From RYN-428 sp035551995 (GTDB taxonomy: Bacteria; Planctomycetota; Phycisphaerae; Tepidisphaerales; Tepidisphaeraceae): a stretch of 64,000 bases of DNA. Of the stretch, positions 50,887-60,800 are shown one piece after another. Below the pieces are notes generated by a model that worked only from the letters and a program-made list of their open reading frames with translations, was not told where the DNA came from and did no database searches. Numbering within the stretch: the first letter of the stretch is position 1; every line of letters begins with the position of its first letter. The translations under genes were made by a program, and so were the position numbers. The DNA is taken from NCBI GenBank assembly GCA_035551995.1, contig DASZME010000037.1, positions 38,395 to 102,394 on the forward strand, in the 5' to 3' direction.

Positions 50887-51735
50887 TCACATGAGCGATT
50901 GCAATGTCTCTAAATTGATCTCATCCCAATCCCGCCCGCTTTCGGCCTCTTTTTCCTTTGGCGTTTCAAGAATCTTGGGTATTTCGGCGAACGCCTTCTC
51001 GCGAACGAACGGTCTGAATCCTTCAACGCCGATCAATCCTTTTCCGATATGCGCATGGCGGTCGACCCGGCTTCCCAATTTCTTCTTCGAATCGTTCAGA
51101 TGCAAGACCTTCACGCGCCCGATTCCGATCGTCGAGTCCAGTTCTTTTCTGAAACCGGCATACTTGCGCCCACGAAAATCATAACCGGCCGCAAACAGAT
51201 GGGCGGTATCGAGACAGACGCCGAGCCGAGTCGGGTCTTTCACCTGATCCATGATGCCGGCCAGATGCTCCAGGCGATACCCAAGCGACGTCCCCTGCCC
51301 GGCGGTGATCTCCAGGCACGTCGTCACGCCGTCGGCGGCAATGCGCTCGTGAACAATGTCCAGTGATTCAGCGATGCGCTTCAGACCGACTTCTTCGCCC
51401 TGGCCCATGTGGGCGCCGGGATGGGTGACGAGATATGGGATGCCGAGGATAGCGCAACGCCGAAGTTCCTCGATGAAGAGCGCAATGCTTTTTTCCCGCA
51501 GATCGGCGTCGGGCGATGCGAGGTTGATCAGGTAGCTGTCATGGCTGACTGTCTTTTCGAATTTCAGCCGATCGCGATGAGATGACCATTGCTCGATCGC
51601 TGCGCCTTCCAAAGCCGGGCACTTCCATTGCTGCTGGTTTTTCGTAAAGACTTGGAGACATGCCATGCCAAGGCGCTCTGCTTCGAGCAGGGCTTTGTGC
51701 ATTCCGCCGGCGATGGAGAGATGAGAACCAAACAT
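50887..51735 (-). CDS. nfo: Endonuclease IV (deoxyribonuclease IV)
   Basis: This 282-residue protein is an AP endonuclease family 2 member, which nicks DNA at abasic sites. Zn ligands are spread along the TIM barrel: MFGSHLSIAGGMHKA, YLVTHPGAHMG, ITAGQGTSLG, CLDTAHLFAAGYD and the signature VLHLNDSKKKLGSRVDRHAHIGKG. Length and motif order are normal. Base excision repair also involves the mpg glycosylase at 14549, but the two are far apart. It ends 130 bases past the ANL ligase start on the same strand. Confidence 0.95.
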   Translation of the reverse strand: MFGSHLSIAGGMHKALLEAERLGMACLQVFTKNQQQWKCPALEGAAIEQWSSHRDRLKFEKTVSHDSYLINLASPDADLREKSIALFIEELRRCAILGIPYLVTHPGAHMGQGEEVGLKRIAESLDIVHERIAADGVTTCLEITAGQGTSLGYRLEHLAGIMDQVKDPTRLGVCLDTAHLFAAGYDFRGRKYAGFRKELDSTIGIGRVKVLHLNDSKKKLGSRVDRHAHIGKGLIGVEGFRPFVREKAFAEIPKILETPKEKEAESGRDWDEINLETLQSLM

Positions 51736-51765
51736 GCACCGCTCCCAGCGTGTGCCCTGAATAGC

Positions 51766-52170
51766 CTACTTCAGCAGGGCAACGAAACCGGCTTGCTCGA
51801 AATGATGGTCGCCCGTCGGGGCTTCGGCAATGCCTGCACTTGTCATGACCACGAAGGAGATGCAGTCAGTCAGAGACCACTTTTTATCGGGACGCTGTCC
51901 GTAGAGGCGCACTCCCTCAGTCATGAGGGAGTGAACGCAGGGAGCAATCGTTGCGTCTGCGTCCATTTGCAAGTCAGCCAACGTAGCCAGGAACTCGATA
52001 CGCCCGCGCGGTGACCGCGCCAGACCATCGGCAAACTCCGTCAGCACCCATTTCGTCGTTACCATGCGAACCGTGTTGGCGGACGTGAACGCCACTGCTT
52101 TGGCGTGCGTCTGGTCGGAAGGGCTTAGCAGCGCCAAAAAATAGAAAGTATCGGCGAAGACGGTCCTCAT
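51766..52170 (-). CDS. PIN-domain ribonuclease toxin
   Basis: This 134-residue protein begins MRTVFADTFYFLALL, with the first acidic residue of the PIN site. The others are the Glu of LTEFADGLAR, the Asp of SLTDCISF and the Asp of GDHHF. All four catalytic acids are present. PIN toxins of the VapC type cut tRNA or rRNA. The start overlaps the stop of the preceding antitoxin gene by four bases (ATGA), as expected for a cotranslated pair. Confidence 0.85.
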   Translation of the reverse strand: MRTVFADTFYFLALLSPSDQTHAKAVAFTSANTVRMVTTKWVLTEFADGLARSPRGRIEFLATLADLQMDADATIAPCVHSLMTEGVRLYGQRPDKKWSLTDCISFVVMTSAGIAEAPTGDHHFEQAGFVALLK

Positions 52171-52382
52171 CGTTTGGGCGTCCCGTGGATATAATGATCG
52201 TGTTGCTCTGCCATGTCGGCCGAAAGATCAGGAACCGTTCCGGCGTGCTTCAGCAGCCGCTCGGATAGCGTTGGCTCCTTCTCCGCTTCCCTATTGACTA
52301 CCTCAACACGAGTCCCTTCAGCCCAAGGTGCAGGCTGATCGAGCACAACAACACTGCCGTTTAGTGTTCCGTGAAGAGTCAT
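52167..52382 (-). CDS. Antitoxin of the PIN toxin pair
   Basis: This 71-residue protein begins MTLHGTLNGSVVVLDQPAPWAEGTRVEV, a short N-terminal beta unit seen in AF2212-like antitoxins. The C-terminal part (LSERLLKHAGTVPDLSADMAEQHDHYIHG) is the likely toxin-binding tail. It overlaps the toxin gene by four bases. No promoter palindrome is obvious. The identification rests largely on the position next to a PIN toxin. Confidence 0.78.
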   Translation of the reverse strand: MTLHGTLNGSVVVLDQPAPWAEGTRVEVVNREAEKEPTLSERLLKHAGTVPDLSADMAEQHDHYIHGTPKR

Positions 52383-52649
52383 AACTGCCTCTTTTCGACT
52401 TTGCTCATCATGTCACGCAAAAATAGGCCACGCAAACCGTCCGATGCTTCTGATCACTTAGAGCGCAAATGCAGTTGGAGACGGCGTCTCGCCGCCTCGC
52501 CCCGGTCGCCGACATATGAGTTTAGGTCCAATGGGCCCCGCCTTCAACACTCGCGGACGTTCGCGGACATCCTCGCGACTTCGCGACTTCACGACCGCAC
52601 TGTCGCGGCCGCACTGGCAACCGCCGGCGCGTTGCCGTATTCTCCCGTC

Positions 52650-53483
52650 ATGCCCCTCAAGCTGGATTTGCAATTTGCCATCGAGTTGGCCCGCGGCGCC
52701 GGGAAGATTGCCTTGAGCCACTGGGGTAAGGTGGAACGACTCACCAAGACGCACGTCGCCACCACCGCCGAGGCCGTGACCGAAGCGGATCGGGCGAGCC
52801 AGCGGTATATCGTCAACGGGCTGCGGCGGCGGTTTCCCTCCGACGGAATCATCGGCGAAGAAAGCGAAACGGGATCGTCGATCACGTTTGACGCGCCCGA
52901 TCCGCTTGGCCGGGTGTGGGTCATCGATCCGATCGACGGAACCAACAACTTTATCTCCGGGCTGGGAAACTTCGCCGTGTGCATCGGACTTCTGGAGAAA
53001 GGGTCTCCAGTACTGGGCGTTGTGTTTGACGTCACGCGCGACTTGATGTACTCGGCGGCCGCGGGAGAGGGAGCGTGGCTGGGGAATAATCGTCTGCACG
53101 CAAGACTCACGCCGTTGGACGACAGCGCGATGATCATGATCACCAGCAATTTGATCGACAAGGCGGGTCGATGTCCCGACTGGGCGTGCCGATTTATTTC
53201 GCAGACGGATTGGAAAATCAGAATGCTCGGCTCGGCCGCCCTCGAAGCGATACAGGTGGCGGCGGGCGTGGCGCACGGCGCCATTACGGTGAACGGCAAA
53301 CTATGGGATTGCGTGGCGCCGGCGGCGATCGTGCTGGAAGCGGGCGGGGTTATCACGGATTTAACCGGCGGGAAAATCTTCCCCTTTGACTCGGCGAACT
53401 ATCAGGGGGCAAAAACGCCGTTTCTTATGGCGGGACCTTTGGCGCATCCGGCTCTGCTCAGTTTGATCGAAAAGTGGCCATGA
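52650..53483 (+). CDS. Inositol monophosphatase family protein
   Basis: This 277-residue protein starts at 52650 (MPLKLDLQF). The metal-site motifs are all present: GEES, DPIDGTNNFISG, and the second signature WDCVAPAAIVLEAGG. The family dephosphorylates inositol phosphates, but members may also act on PAP, fructose-1,6-bisphosphate or histidinol phosphate. The upstream 260 bases are divergent from the antitoxin gene. The gene precedes the exopolysaccharide locus and could be independent of it. Confidence 0.88.
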   Translation: MPLKLDLQFAIELARGAGKIALSHWGKVERLTKTHVATTAEAVTEADRASQRYIVNGLRRRFPSDGIIGEESETGSSITFDAPDPLGRVWVIDPIDGTNNFISGLGNFAVCIGLLEKGSPVLGVVFDVTRDLMYSAAAGEGAWLGNNRLHARLTPLDDSAMIMITSNLIDKAGRCPDWACRFISQTDWKIRMLGSAALEAIQVAAGVAHGAITVNGKLWDCVAPAAIVLEAGGVITDLTGGKIFPFDSANYQGAKTPFLMAGPLAHPALLSLIEKWP

Positions 53484-53542
53484 CGCGCGGCGATAGATGG
53501 CTTTGGAAAATGGGGTTCCGGCAAAAACAGCAGTCGCCGACG

Positions 53543-53593
53543 CCGGCAAACCGATACAAGCCAAATGGCGAATCTGCGCCTCCGGCAAACCGA
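53543..53593 (+). repeat. 12-bp direct repeat upstream of the Wza-like gene
   Basis: CCGGCAAACCGA occurs at 53543-53554 and 53582-53593. The second copy continues into AACGGTTTGG, forming a CAAACCG/CGGTTTG hairpin. Its place, about 110 bases upstream of the exporter gene, suggests a possible binding site. There is no direct evidence for regulation. Confidence 0.35.
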
Positions 53594-53704
53594 ACGGTTT
53601 GGCCGGTCACAGGTTGTGCCCTTGCACTAACCCGGCTGCAACGAATACAGTAGAGTCGCTGAAAAAGGACTTATGGACGAGTCAACCTTGGAAAGGAGCG
53701 CATC

Positions 53705-55168
53705 TTGCGTCTTCCGCGTAACATAACGACGAGTCTGATTAAATCGAGTGCCGCGCTGTGCGTGGCGGGAATTCTGGGCGGTTGCGATACGAAGGATTTT
53801 CTGAATCCGACGGCGATCGTCCGCAGCGGACACCCCAACGAGCCGCTGGTTGTGCCGATCCTGAGCACGATCGACGCGCAGGCCGAAAGCGGCCCCGCCG
53901 ATTTCGCCACCGCCGTCCCGCCCGCACCGGCGGATATGACCAGCACCAGCAACGACTACACGATCGGACGCAATGATTTGCTGAATATTGCGATCTCGGA
54001 CCTGATGGGCCCGGGCCAGGAAACGCTGAAGACCGCGCGCGTCAGCGAGAGCGGAAACGTCAGTCTTCCGTATCTTGGCGTGGTGCATGCCGCCGGCCTG
54101 ACTGAATTTGAACTGGAACAGGGGATCATCAAGGCGTATCGCGACGCCAATTTGATTCAAAACGCCCAGGTTTCGGTGACGGTCGTCGAGGCCCGCGGCC
54201 GAACGGTGGAAATTCTCGGAGCCGTCGCGCAACCGGGGCAGTACGCGATCCTGGACGCCGATTTTCGCCTGCTGGACGCGCTGGTCCTGGCGAAGGATAC
54301 GACCAGCCCATTGATCGAGTGGATCTATGTCATCCGCAAGTCCGAAAGCCAGCACGTCAATCAAGCCGGGCATCCATTGAATTTGACGCCCAACGGCGCC
54401 AGCGGGGCCGGCGCCAAGCCGCCCACCTCGGCGCCGTCGCCGGATGATCTGGCGCCGAAATCCGATAGCGGCGTTCGCACGGGCGGCGCGGTCGCCAAGG
54501 CGGCGTCGGCGAACCATCCGCTGGCCCTGCTGGCCGACGCTCCGCCGCTGCCGGGGCTCGATCTTCCCGTTCCGACCGAACCGACCACCACGCGTCCGTC
54601 GGCAACGCCCGCCACTGGCGCGGTCGCGGCGAACGGGGGCGTGGCGTCATCTCAGCCGTTCGAATTCAACGCCCCGGAAAATCCGGGGCACATGCGTGTC
54701 ATCAAGATTCCTTACCAGGGCTTGCGTGCCGGCGATCTCAGCTACAACGTCGCAATTCACCCGCGCGACGTCATCATCGTTCAGACCCTGAACGTGGGCG
54801 AATATTATATGGGCGGCCACGTTTCCCGGCCGGGCGTGTTCACGCTCAACGGACGGCGGATTACCCTCAAGCAGGCCGTCACCTCGGCCGGCGGGTTTGA
54901 CGAACTGGCCATCCCACAAAGGACCGATATCGTTCGCCGGATCAAGCCCGACCGTGAAGTTTTCGTCCGAGTGGACCTCGAACGGATTTTTTCCGGCGAA
55001 CAGCCTGACTTGTACCTGAAACCTGACGATCAAATACTGGTCGGCACCAATATGCTTGCGCCGTTCATGTCGGCGGTGCGCGGAGCGTTCCGAATCACGT
55101 ACGGTTTCGGATTCCTGTATGACCGGAACTATGCCTACGGCACCGGCAACAACGGAGGCGGATTCTAA
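53705..55168 (+). CDS. Wza-like polysaccharide export lipoprotein with SLBB domains
   Basis: This 487-residue protein starts at TTG 53705, with AAAGGAG six bases upstream, an excellent site, so the TTG start is favoured. Its signal ends in a lipobox (GILGGC). The poly-export domain starts at about residue 83 with YTIGRNDLLNIAI. Two SLBB-like segments (VEILGAVAQPGQYAIL and YYMGGHVSRPGVFTLNG) follow, separated by an Ala/Pro/Thr-rich insertion of roughly 100 residues. Wza proteins form the outer membrane channel for capsule or exopolysaccharide. It is followed by a terminator and hairpin repeat before the exosortase gene. Confidence 0.9.
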   Translation: MRLPRNITTSLIKSSAALCVAGILGGCDTKDFLNPTAIVRSGHPNEPLVVPILSTIDAQAESGPADFATAVPPAPADMTSTSNDYTIGRNDLLNIAISDLMGPGQETLKTARVSESGNVSLPYLGVVHAAGLTEFELEQGIIKAYRDANLIQNAQVSVTVVEARGRTVEILGAVAQPGQYAILDADFRLLDALVLAKDTTSPLIEWIYVIRKSESQHVNQAGHPLNLTPNGASGAGAKPPTSAPSPDDLAPKSDSGVRTGGAVAKAASANHPLALLADAPPLPGLDLPVPTEPTTTRPSATPATGAVAANGGVASSQPFEFNAPENPGHMRVIKIPYQGLRAGDLSYNVAIHPRDVIIVQTLNVGEYYMGGHVSRPGVFTLNGRRITLKQAVTSAGGFDELAIPQRTDIVRRIKPDREVFVRVDLERIFSGEQPDLYLKPDDQILVGTNMLAPFMSAVRGAFRITYGFGFLYDRNYAYGTGNNGGGF

Positions 55169-55267
55169 AAATTTCGTGAAAAGGGATTCGGGCCTGTTCG
55201 CCTGGTCTTCACGAATCGAAAATGCGGACTTAGAACCTGCCGCATAAATGGATTGATACGCGTGCCA

Positions 55268-55293
55268 GGACCGGCCCAACGAAGGGCCGGTCC
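55268..55293 (+). terminator. Terminator-like hairpin after the Wza-like gene
   Basis: GGACCGGCCC (55268-55277) pairs with GGGCCGGTCC (55284-55293) around the loop AACGAA, 100 bases after the stop codon. The surrounding GCGTGCC and TGTACGC partly extend the stem. No clear U-run follows. Confidence 0.6.
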
Positions 55294-55421
55294 TTGTACG
55301 CATTATGGGTCGATCGGTTTTGTCAACGCTGGCGGCGCGGAAAACATTGCGAACCGACCCCCGCGCCCGGCGTACCACGGGAGGTGGGTTGACATCGCAA
55401 CGCATGCATACGGTTTGTCGT

Positions 55422-55500
55422 CTTAGAGCATTTGTCAGGTCGGTGTAGGGTTGCCAGTTTAGCGGCCCCGCTTGCGGGGCATACTTCGCGACAAAAGCTC
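55422..55500 (+). repeat. Dispersed hairpin repeat, copy E
   Basis: The leader TTAGAGCATTTGTCAGG (from 55422) is followed by GTTTAGCGGCCCCGC (55457-55471), TTGCGGGGC and ACTTCGCG. It lies in the 434-base gap between the Wza-like and exosortase genes. Apart from this element and the terminator, I see nothing in that gap. Confidence 0.75.
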
Positions 55501-55602
55501 GCTACATCGCCGGAAGAAACGCTCGAGAACCAGGAGCCCAGCGAATATTCCGCAAGCCGATGCGCGTCGCTCGCGGATTGATCCGCGGCGAGCAGAGAGG
55601 GA

Positions 55603-56910
55603 ATGACCTTGACCACCTTCACTTCAAACCGCGCCCCGGCATTTCGATCGGCGTCCGCAATATCGACGGACGACATGGATCCACATTATCTCGGCATCAC
55701 CCTCGGCGGTTGGATCAAGATCTGCTCGCTCACTTTTTTATTCGTCATGCTTTTCTGGCCGAATCTCCGGCGGCTCTGGGAGAAAACCAATCCCTTCAAC
55801 GGCGACGATAACTGGAAGCATGGCGCGTTTGTCCCCATTATCGGCCTCTACTACCTCTATGTGAACCGCGATCAACTCCTGGCCGCCCGCGTTCAAACCG
55901 CATGGACGGGTTTGCTGATCACCCTCGGCGGAATCCTCTTCTTCGCTTACGGCATCTTTCCCGGACAAAACGACTGGTTCAAAGACATCGGAATGGTCAT
56001 CACGCTGTTCGGGCTGGTCGCCTTCATGTGCGGCTGGCAGGTCATGAAGACGGCGTGGTTTCCGATTGTCTTTCTGCTGTGCGCGTTGCCGTGGCCGGGC
56101 ACGGTTTATAGCTGGTTCGCCGGGCCGTTGCAGAAATTGGCGGCGTTGGTGGCGGTCCGCATGCTGAATTTCTTCGGCATCACCGCCGGGCAGTTCGGCA
56201 CCAAGATTTTCATCGAGGGCGCCGATCACGCCGTCCGTACCCTCAACGTCGCCGAGGCGTGCGCGGGTCTTCGATCGCTGATGAGTTTCATCGCCATCGC
56301 GGGCGCGGTGGCTTTTTTGTCGTTTCGGCCGCTGTGGCAAAAAATAACGATGGTCTTCTCGGCCGTTCCGATCGCGATTTTTTGCAATACCATGCGCATC
56401 ACCGTGCAGGGCGTGGCCGATCGCGGGAGCCATCTCTGGTCCGAAAGTTTCGCGCATGGATTTCTTGGCCTGGCGATGATGATTCCGGCGTTTTTCCTGA
56501 TCCTGCTGGTCGGGTGGGTGCTGGAAAACATTTTAATTGAAGAGGTGGATAAACGCGCGCTTCGACTGACGGCGCCGCAGGGTCGCCGACCCGTTGGACC
56601 CGGACGTGTGGCGGCGGTCGCGCGCCGCCCCGACCCGATCGGTCGCGTCAAAGCCGCGGGAACAAGTCCGTCGCCCGCGGCAAAGGCTGTGAAGCCGGAG
56701 CAAGGAAATAACGTCAATTTTGTAGCGAGTGACGGCTCCCCGGCCGTATCAAGAAACGGCATCGCGCCGACTGTCATACCGCCTCCCATCGACGTTTCGT
56801 CCGCCGCCCGGTCCGCCGCCGGCGCCACAAATTCCCCGGCGCATCGAACGCAGTCGGCTTTGACGCCGAAGGCCATTCCCGCGACGCCGCGACCAAAGGA
56901 GAAGCCATGA
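55603..56910 (+). CDS. Exosortase (membrane cysteine transpeptidase family)
   Basis: This 435-residue protein has about eight membrane segments and the exosortase catalytic triad: Cys220 in AEACAGLRSL, Arg265 in NTMRI and His285 in HGFLG. Exosortases cut and anchor proteins carrying a C-terminal PEP-CTERM-like sorting signal during export and are tied to exopolysaccharide. About 105 extra residues after the last membrane segment are Pro/Ala/Arg-rich. An ATG at 55675 is an alternative start that would shorten the N terminus by 24 residues. The stop overlaps the EpsI-like gene by four bases. No obvious target protein is in the window. Confidence 0.88.
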   Translation: MTLTTFTSNRAPAFRSASAISTDDMDPHYLGITLGGWIKICSLTFLFVMLFWPNLRRLWEKTNPFNGDDNWKHGAFVPIIGLYYLYVNRDQLLAARVQTAWTGLLITLGGILFFAYGIFPGQNDWFKDIGMVITLFGLVAFMCGWQVMKTAWFPIVFLLCALPWPGTVYSWFAGPLQKLAALVAVRMLNFFGITAGQFGTKIFIEGADHAVRTLNVAEACAGLRSLMSFIAIAGAVAFLSFRPLWQKITMVFSAVPIAIFCNTMRITVQGVADRGSHLWSESFAHGFLGLAMMIPAFFLILLVGWVLENILIEEVDKRALRLTAPQGRRPVGPGRVAAVARRPDPIGRVKAAGTSPSPAAKAVKPEQGNNVNFVASDGSPAVSRNGIAPTVIPPPIDVSSAARSAAGATNSPAHRTQSALTPKAIPATPRPKEKP

Positions 56911-57803
56911 GCCATTTTTTCTCCGCATGCCGGCGAGCGCTGCGCGAGCGATCGTTCGTCGTAGCGATCGTGGTGATGGGCATTGCCGCCGTGACGCTGA
57001 ATTCCGCGGTGGCGCGCCTGAAGATGCACTTTCACAAGCTGCCGGTGGCGCTGCGGGTGAATTCGCTCAAGGAAGGCATTCCTCAGAAACTCGGCCGCTG
57101 GGTGATGGTCTCCAAAGACCAGGCGATCGATCCCGAAATCGAGCAGGTGCTTTTGACCCGCGAGTACGTATTTCGCGACTATGTCGACAGCATGAAAATC
57201 AGCGAAGCCGAAATCGAACTGCTCAAGAACGCACCGGCCCAGGAACGCGACAGCAAACTTAGCGAACTGCAAAAGAATAATCCCGCTTCCGTGATGCGCG
57301 TCGGCGTCACTTACTATACCGGCCTGGTCGATACCGTAGCCCACGTTCCCGAACGCTGCTACGTGGCCGATGGATTTGAAGTAAAGCAATACGAGGAGCA
57401 GACGGCGGATTTGGGAAAATATCCGGACGGATCGCCGCGTACCGTCACCTTCCGCTTTGTCGGATTTGAAGACCAGGCCGGCCTGGTCCACGTGGAGCGC
57501 GTGGCGCGGAACGTCGGGTATGTTTTTCACTGCAACGGCAGCTATACCTCAAGCCCGTTTGAAGTTCGCGCCCGCTTGCAGAATCTTCTGGAACCTTACG
57601 GATACTACGCCAAAATCGAAATGATGACCGCGGCCCCCTTGCCGCTGGGGCTTTATCACAACGTGTTCGACGCGAACAACCACGACGCTTCAGTGACGGC
57701 CATGGAAAGCTTCCTGAAAGAGGCGCTTCCGGAGATCGAGAAATGCCTGCCGGACTGGAAGGCGTTGCACGCAAAAGACAATAAGACCCAGGCATCGCAC
57801 TAG
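56907..57803 (+). CDS. EpsI-like exosortase-associated protein (DUF3485-type)
   Basis: This 298-residue protein starts in an ATGA overlap with the exosortase gene. An N-terminal membrane segment (FVVAIVVMGIAAVTLNSAV) is followed by a soluble domain containing YYTGLVDTVAHVPERCYVADGF and NGSYTSSPFEVRARL. This resembles the EpsI/DUF3485 domain commonly found next to exosortases, and in some species fused to them. The role of the domain is not known. The gene is separate here. It sits between the exosortase and a giant TPR gene, all on the same strand with tiny gaps. Confidence 0.82.
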   Translation: MSHFFSACRRALRERSFVVAIVVMGIAAVTLNSAVARLKMHFHKLPVALRVNSLKEGIPQKLGRWVMVSKDQAIDPEIEQVLLTREYVFRDYVDSMKISEAEIELLKNAPAQERDSKLSELQKNNPASVMRVGVTYYTGLVDTVAHVPERCYVADGFEVKQYEEQTADLGKYPDGSPRTVTFRFVGFEDQAGLVHVERVARNVGYVFHCNGSYTSSPFEVRARLQNLLEPYGYYAKIEMMTAAPLPLGLYHNVFDANNHDASVTAMESFLKEALPEIEKCLPDWKALHAKDNKTQASH

Positions 57804-57815
57804 CGGACAAAAGTT

Positions 57816-60800
57816 ATGGCCAAGCGCGTAAATACGTCATTTGTCACGTCGGTCGGCGCGGTGATTTTCATCGGGCTTGGGCTGGTGGCGTTCGGTCCCA
57901 AGCTCAAGGCGCGGCTCTTGCGCCCGCAGACCGCGATCGAGGTGCAGAAGCTCCGGGCCCAGGCGGACGACTTTGTCGCCAAGCGCCAACTCTCCGACGC
58001 GCGCGACGCGATCAACAGCGCGTGGCTTCTGGACCGGACCGACAAAGAACTGTGCCTGCGGCGCGGCGACATCCTCGCGATGTTGACCGAGCAGGAAGGC
58101 CAGGAGGTCATGCAGCAGGCCAGGATATCCTGGCAGAACGCGCTGGAAATCGATCCGAAATATTCCGACGCCGCCCGCCGGCTGATGGATTCTTATGCCG
58201 ACCAGATGGAGATCGCCCCGACGCCGCAGGTCTGCTTCCGCCTGCGCGAAGCCGCCGCCCGATGCCTGCAGATCGATCCAAACGACGCGCGATCGACGGC
58301 GTATCTTCATATCGCCACCATTCAGCAATGGGTTCAGGGAACGCCCAAGACGGAATTGGAGATCACGCAGGCGATTACCGTCCTTGAAGAACTCCTGAAA
58401 AAAGATCCGTCTGCCGCCGACGTGATGTTTTACCTGATTCGCGGAAAGGCCTACCGCGCCGCCGAGGACGCGCGAAGCAATCGGCCCGAGGCGGCGCAAA
58501 AAGCGATCGCCGATTGCCGGGCGACGCTGGCGGCGGCGGTGGAGAAATATTCCGATTCGCCGGCCATGAATTTCCGCGTATTTCAGGGGTATGTCCTTCT
58601 GACGGACGCCGACCGTGATCCGGACCAAGTCGCCAGGGACCGCGCCGACGCCAACGCCGCCATCGAGCGCGCCCGGGTCGGCGTGAAGGACAGCGACCCC
58701 CGCTATGCCGACTTCCAATATGTGGCCGCGGACTGGGCCCATCGCAACGGACGCGACGAGGAATCGGAAAAAATTCTCCGCGAATTCTACACCAAGCGTC
58801 CCCACGATCAGCGCGCCCGCCTGGCGCTGGCCCGGCGGCTGGGGCTGACCGGCGATCCGGCCAAGCGCGACGAAGCCATCGAGATTCTCTCCCAGCGGGT
58901 CGAGCTCACCGGCGAAACCGGGGTGCGCGCGACGCATATTCGCGAAATGGAGTCGCAAACTCTTCTGGACCTGACCTCCTTCCGCATCTCGCTGTACCCG
59001 ACGCTTCCACCGTCGCAGCGCCCGGAGATGATGAAAAAAATCGACGACGGATATGCCCGCGTCGAAACGCTCGCCGTCGCCGATTCGATCCCCGTCCTCC
59101 GCCTCAAGGGCCTCATTTACCAGTTGAAACGGGACTTTGTCGAAGCCGTTGCGTCGCTGTCCCGCGCCAAGACGCTGCTCGAACATTCGGATCCCAAGAA
59201 TCCCATCAAGTGGGACCTGATGTACCAGCTCGCCACGGCCAATCGCGAAGCCGGGCAGAATAAGGCCGCCGAGAAACTGTTGGCGGAAATCGTCGATCGA
59301 TTCAACGCCTACCTGCCGGCACACGAGCAGTTGGCCGAGTTGTATCTGGAATCCAATAGCCTGGAGAGCGCCCGGCGCCAGATTGACGAGATCGCCGAAC
59401 TGAAGCCTGGATTGCCCGACGTCTTGCGCTTCCGCGTCGCGCTGGCGCAGCGCGCCGGTCATCGCGAGGAGGCGGAGAAGCTGTATGGCTCCCTCCCCGA
59501 AATTCAATTTTCCGACAAGCTCGCCAAGGCGCAGGTGGCGGCGAATCTCGGCAATTCGCGCGACGCGATTCGACTCTTGTCGGCGATGCAGCTGGAAAAG
59601 CCCGACGACAGCTCCGTCACCATCGCCCTGATTCAGGAATACAACCGCAGCGACGATCGCAAAAAAGGACTCGACGTTCTGGAAGCGGGGCTCAAGCGTA
59701 ATCCAAAGGACGAGCGCCTCGTCATGTACAAGCGTGAGCTGAACAGCGCCACGCCCGGCGAATCGGATTCGGTGGTCGATCAGTTGGCGGGAATCGGAGA
59801 CCCGTTCTACCGCGCCATCCAGGCCGGGCGCATCGCCTTGTCCAACGCAAACTATAACGAAGTGCGCAAGCACGCCGCCGACGCCGAGCAAATCCGCCAC
59901 GACGACCCCGCCACCTGGGACCTTTATTTTCAAACCTACAAACGCGAGCAGAACTGGGAGATGGCCGAGAAGGCGCTTGAGTCGCTCACCCGCCTTAATG
60001 CCGATCACGCCAACGGGTTGATGTACCGGTGGTCGCTGGCGATGGCCCGCGCTCAGTGGCCCGAGGCGATCGGAATCGGCCGTCAGCTCACGGTCGAACG
60101 AGAAAGTTTCGGCCAAAGCTGGATCCTGCTGGCCGAGGCGTATCAGGCCAACGCGCAGTTCAGCGAGGCGCTGTCGGAATACCGTGCCGCCCTGGAGCGC
60201 CAGACCACCAATATCGACGCCTACAAGGGAATGGCCGACTGCTACGTGGGGCTGGGCCAGTCCGACCGCGCCCGTGACGTAATCGCCACGGGCCAGAAGA
60301 TGTTTCCGGATAATCTCGAGTTACGCGAATGGGCGTGGACCTATGACGCGAAAATCGACGCGGCCAAGGTGATTCCCCTTCGCAGGCAGGTATTGGCGCA
60401 GCAGCCCGACGAGCCGGAGAATTACATCGCCCTGGCGGGAACGGCGGTTCAGGCGGGCAAGCAGTGCTTTGCCGTCGATCCGATCAAGGCCAAGGGCTTT
60501 ATCGATCAGGCCAGCGATACATTGACCAAAGGCGTCGGCCGATTTCCGGACAATTTGCGGCTGAACGCGGCTCTGGCCGAGACCTTGCAGAACGCCGGGC
60601 GAGTCGCCGACGGCGCCAAAATCCTCCGCGAGTTGTCCGAACGCCCAGCCTGGAAGGGAAAACCCGAGCCGCTGCTGGTCCTGTCCGACTACTACACGCA
60701 TAGCCACGACGCGGCACATTCCGAGCAGGCGATACGCGACGCCCTGGATCGCGGCGGCGCCAAATCGGTGGATATCCAAATTCAGCTGGCGACCCAACTC

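Noticed and set aside
56226..57530. 434-residue minus-strand frame over exosortase/EpsI genes
   Set aside because: It covers the exosortase catalytic region in reverse and has no family.
57837..60116. 759-residue open frame antisense to the TPR gene
   Set aside because: The plus strand encodes clear TPR repeats. The antisense frame has no recognisable motif.
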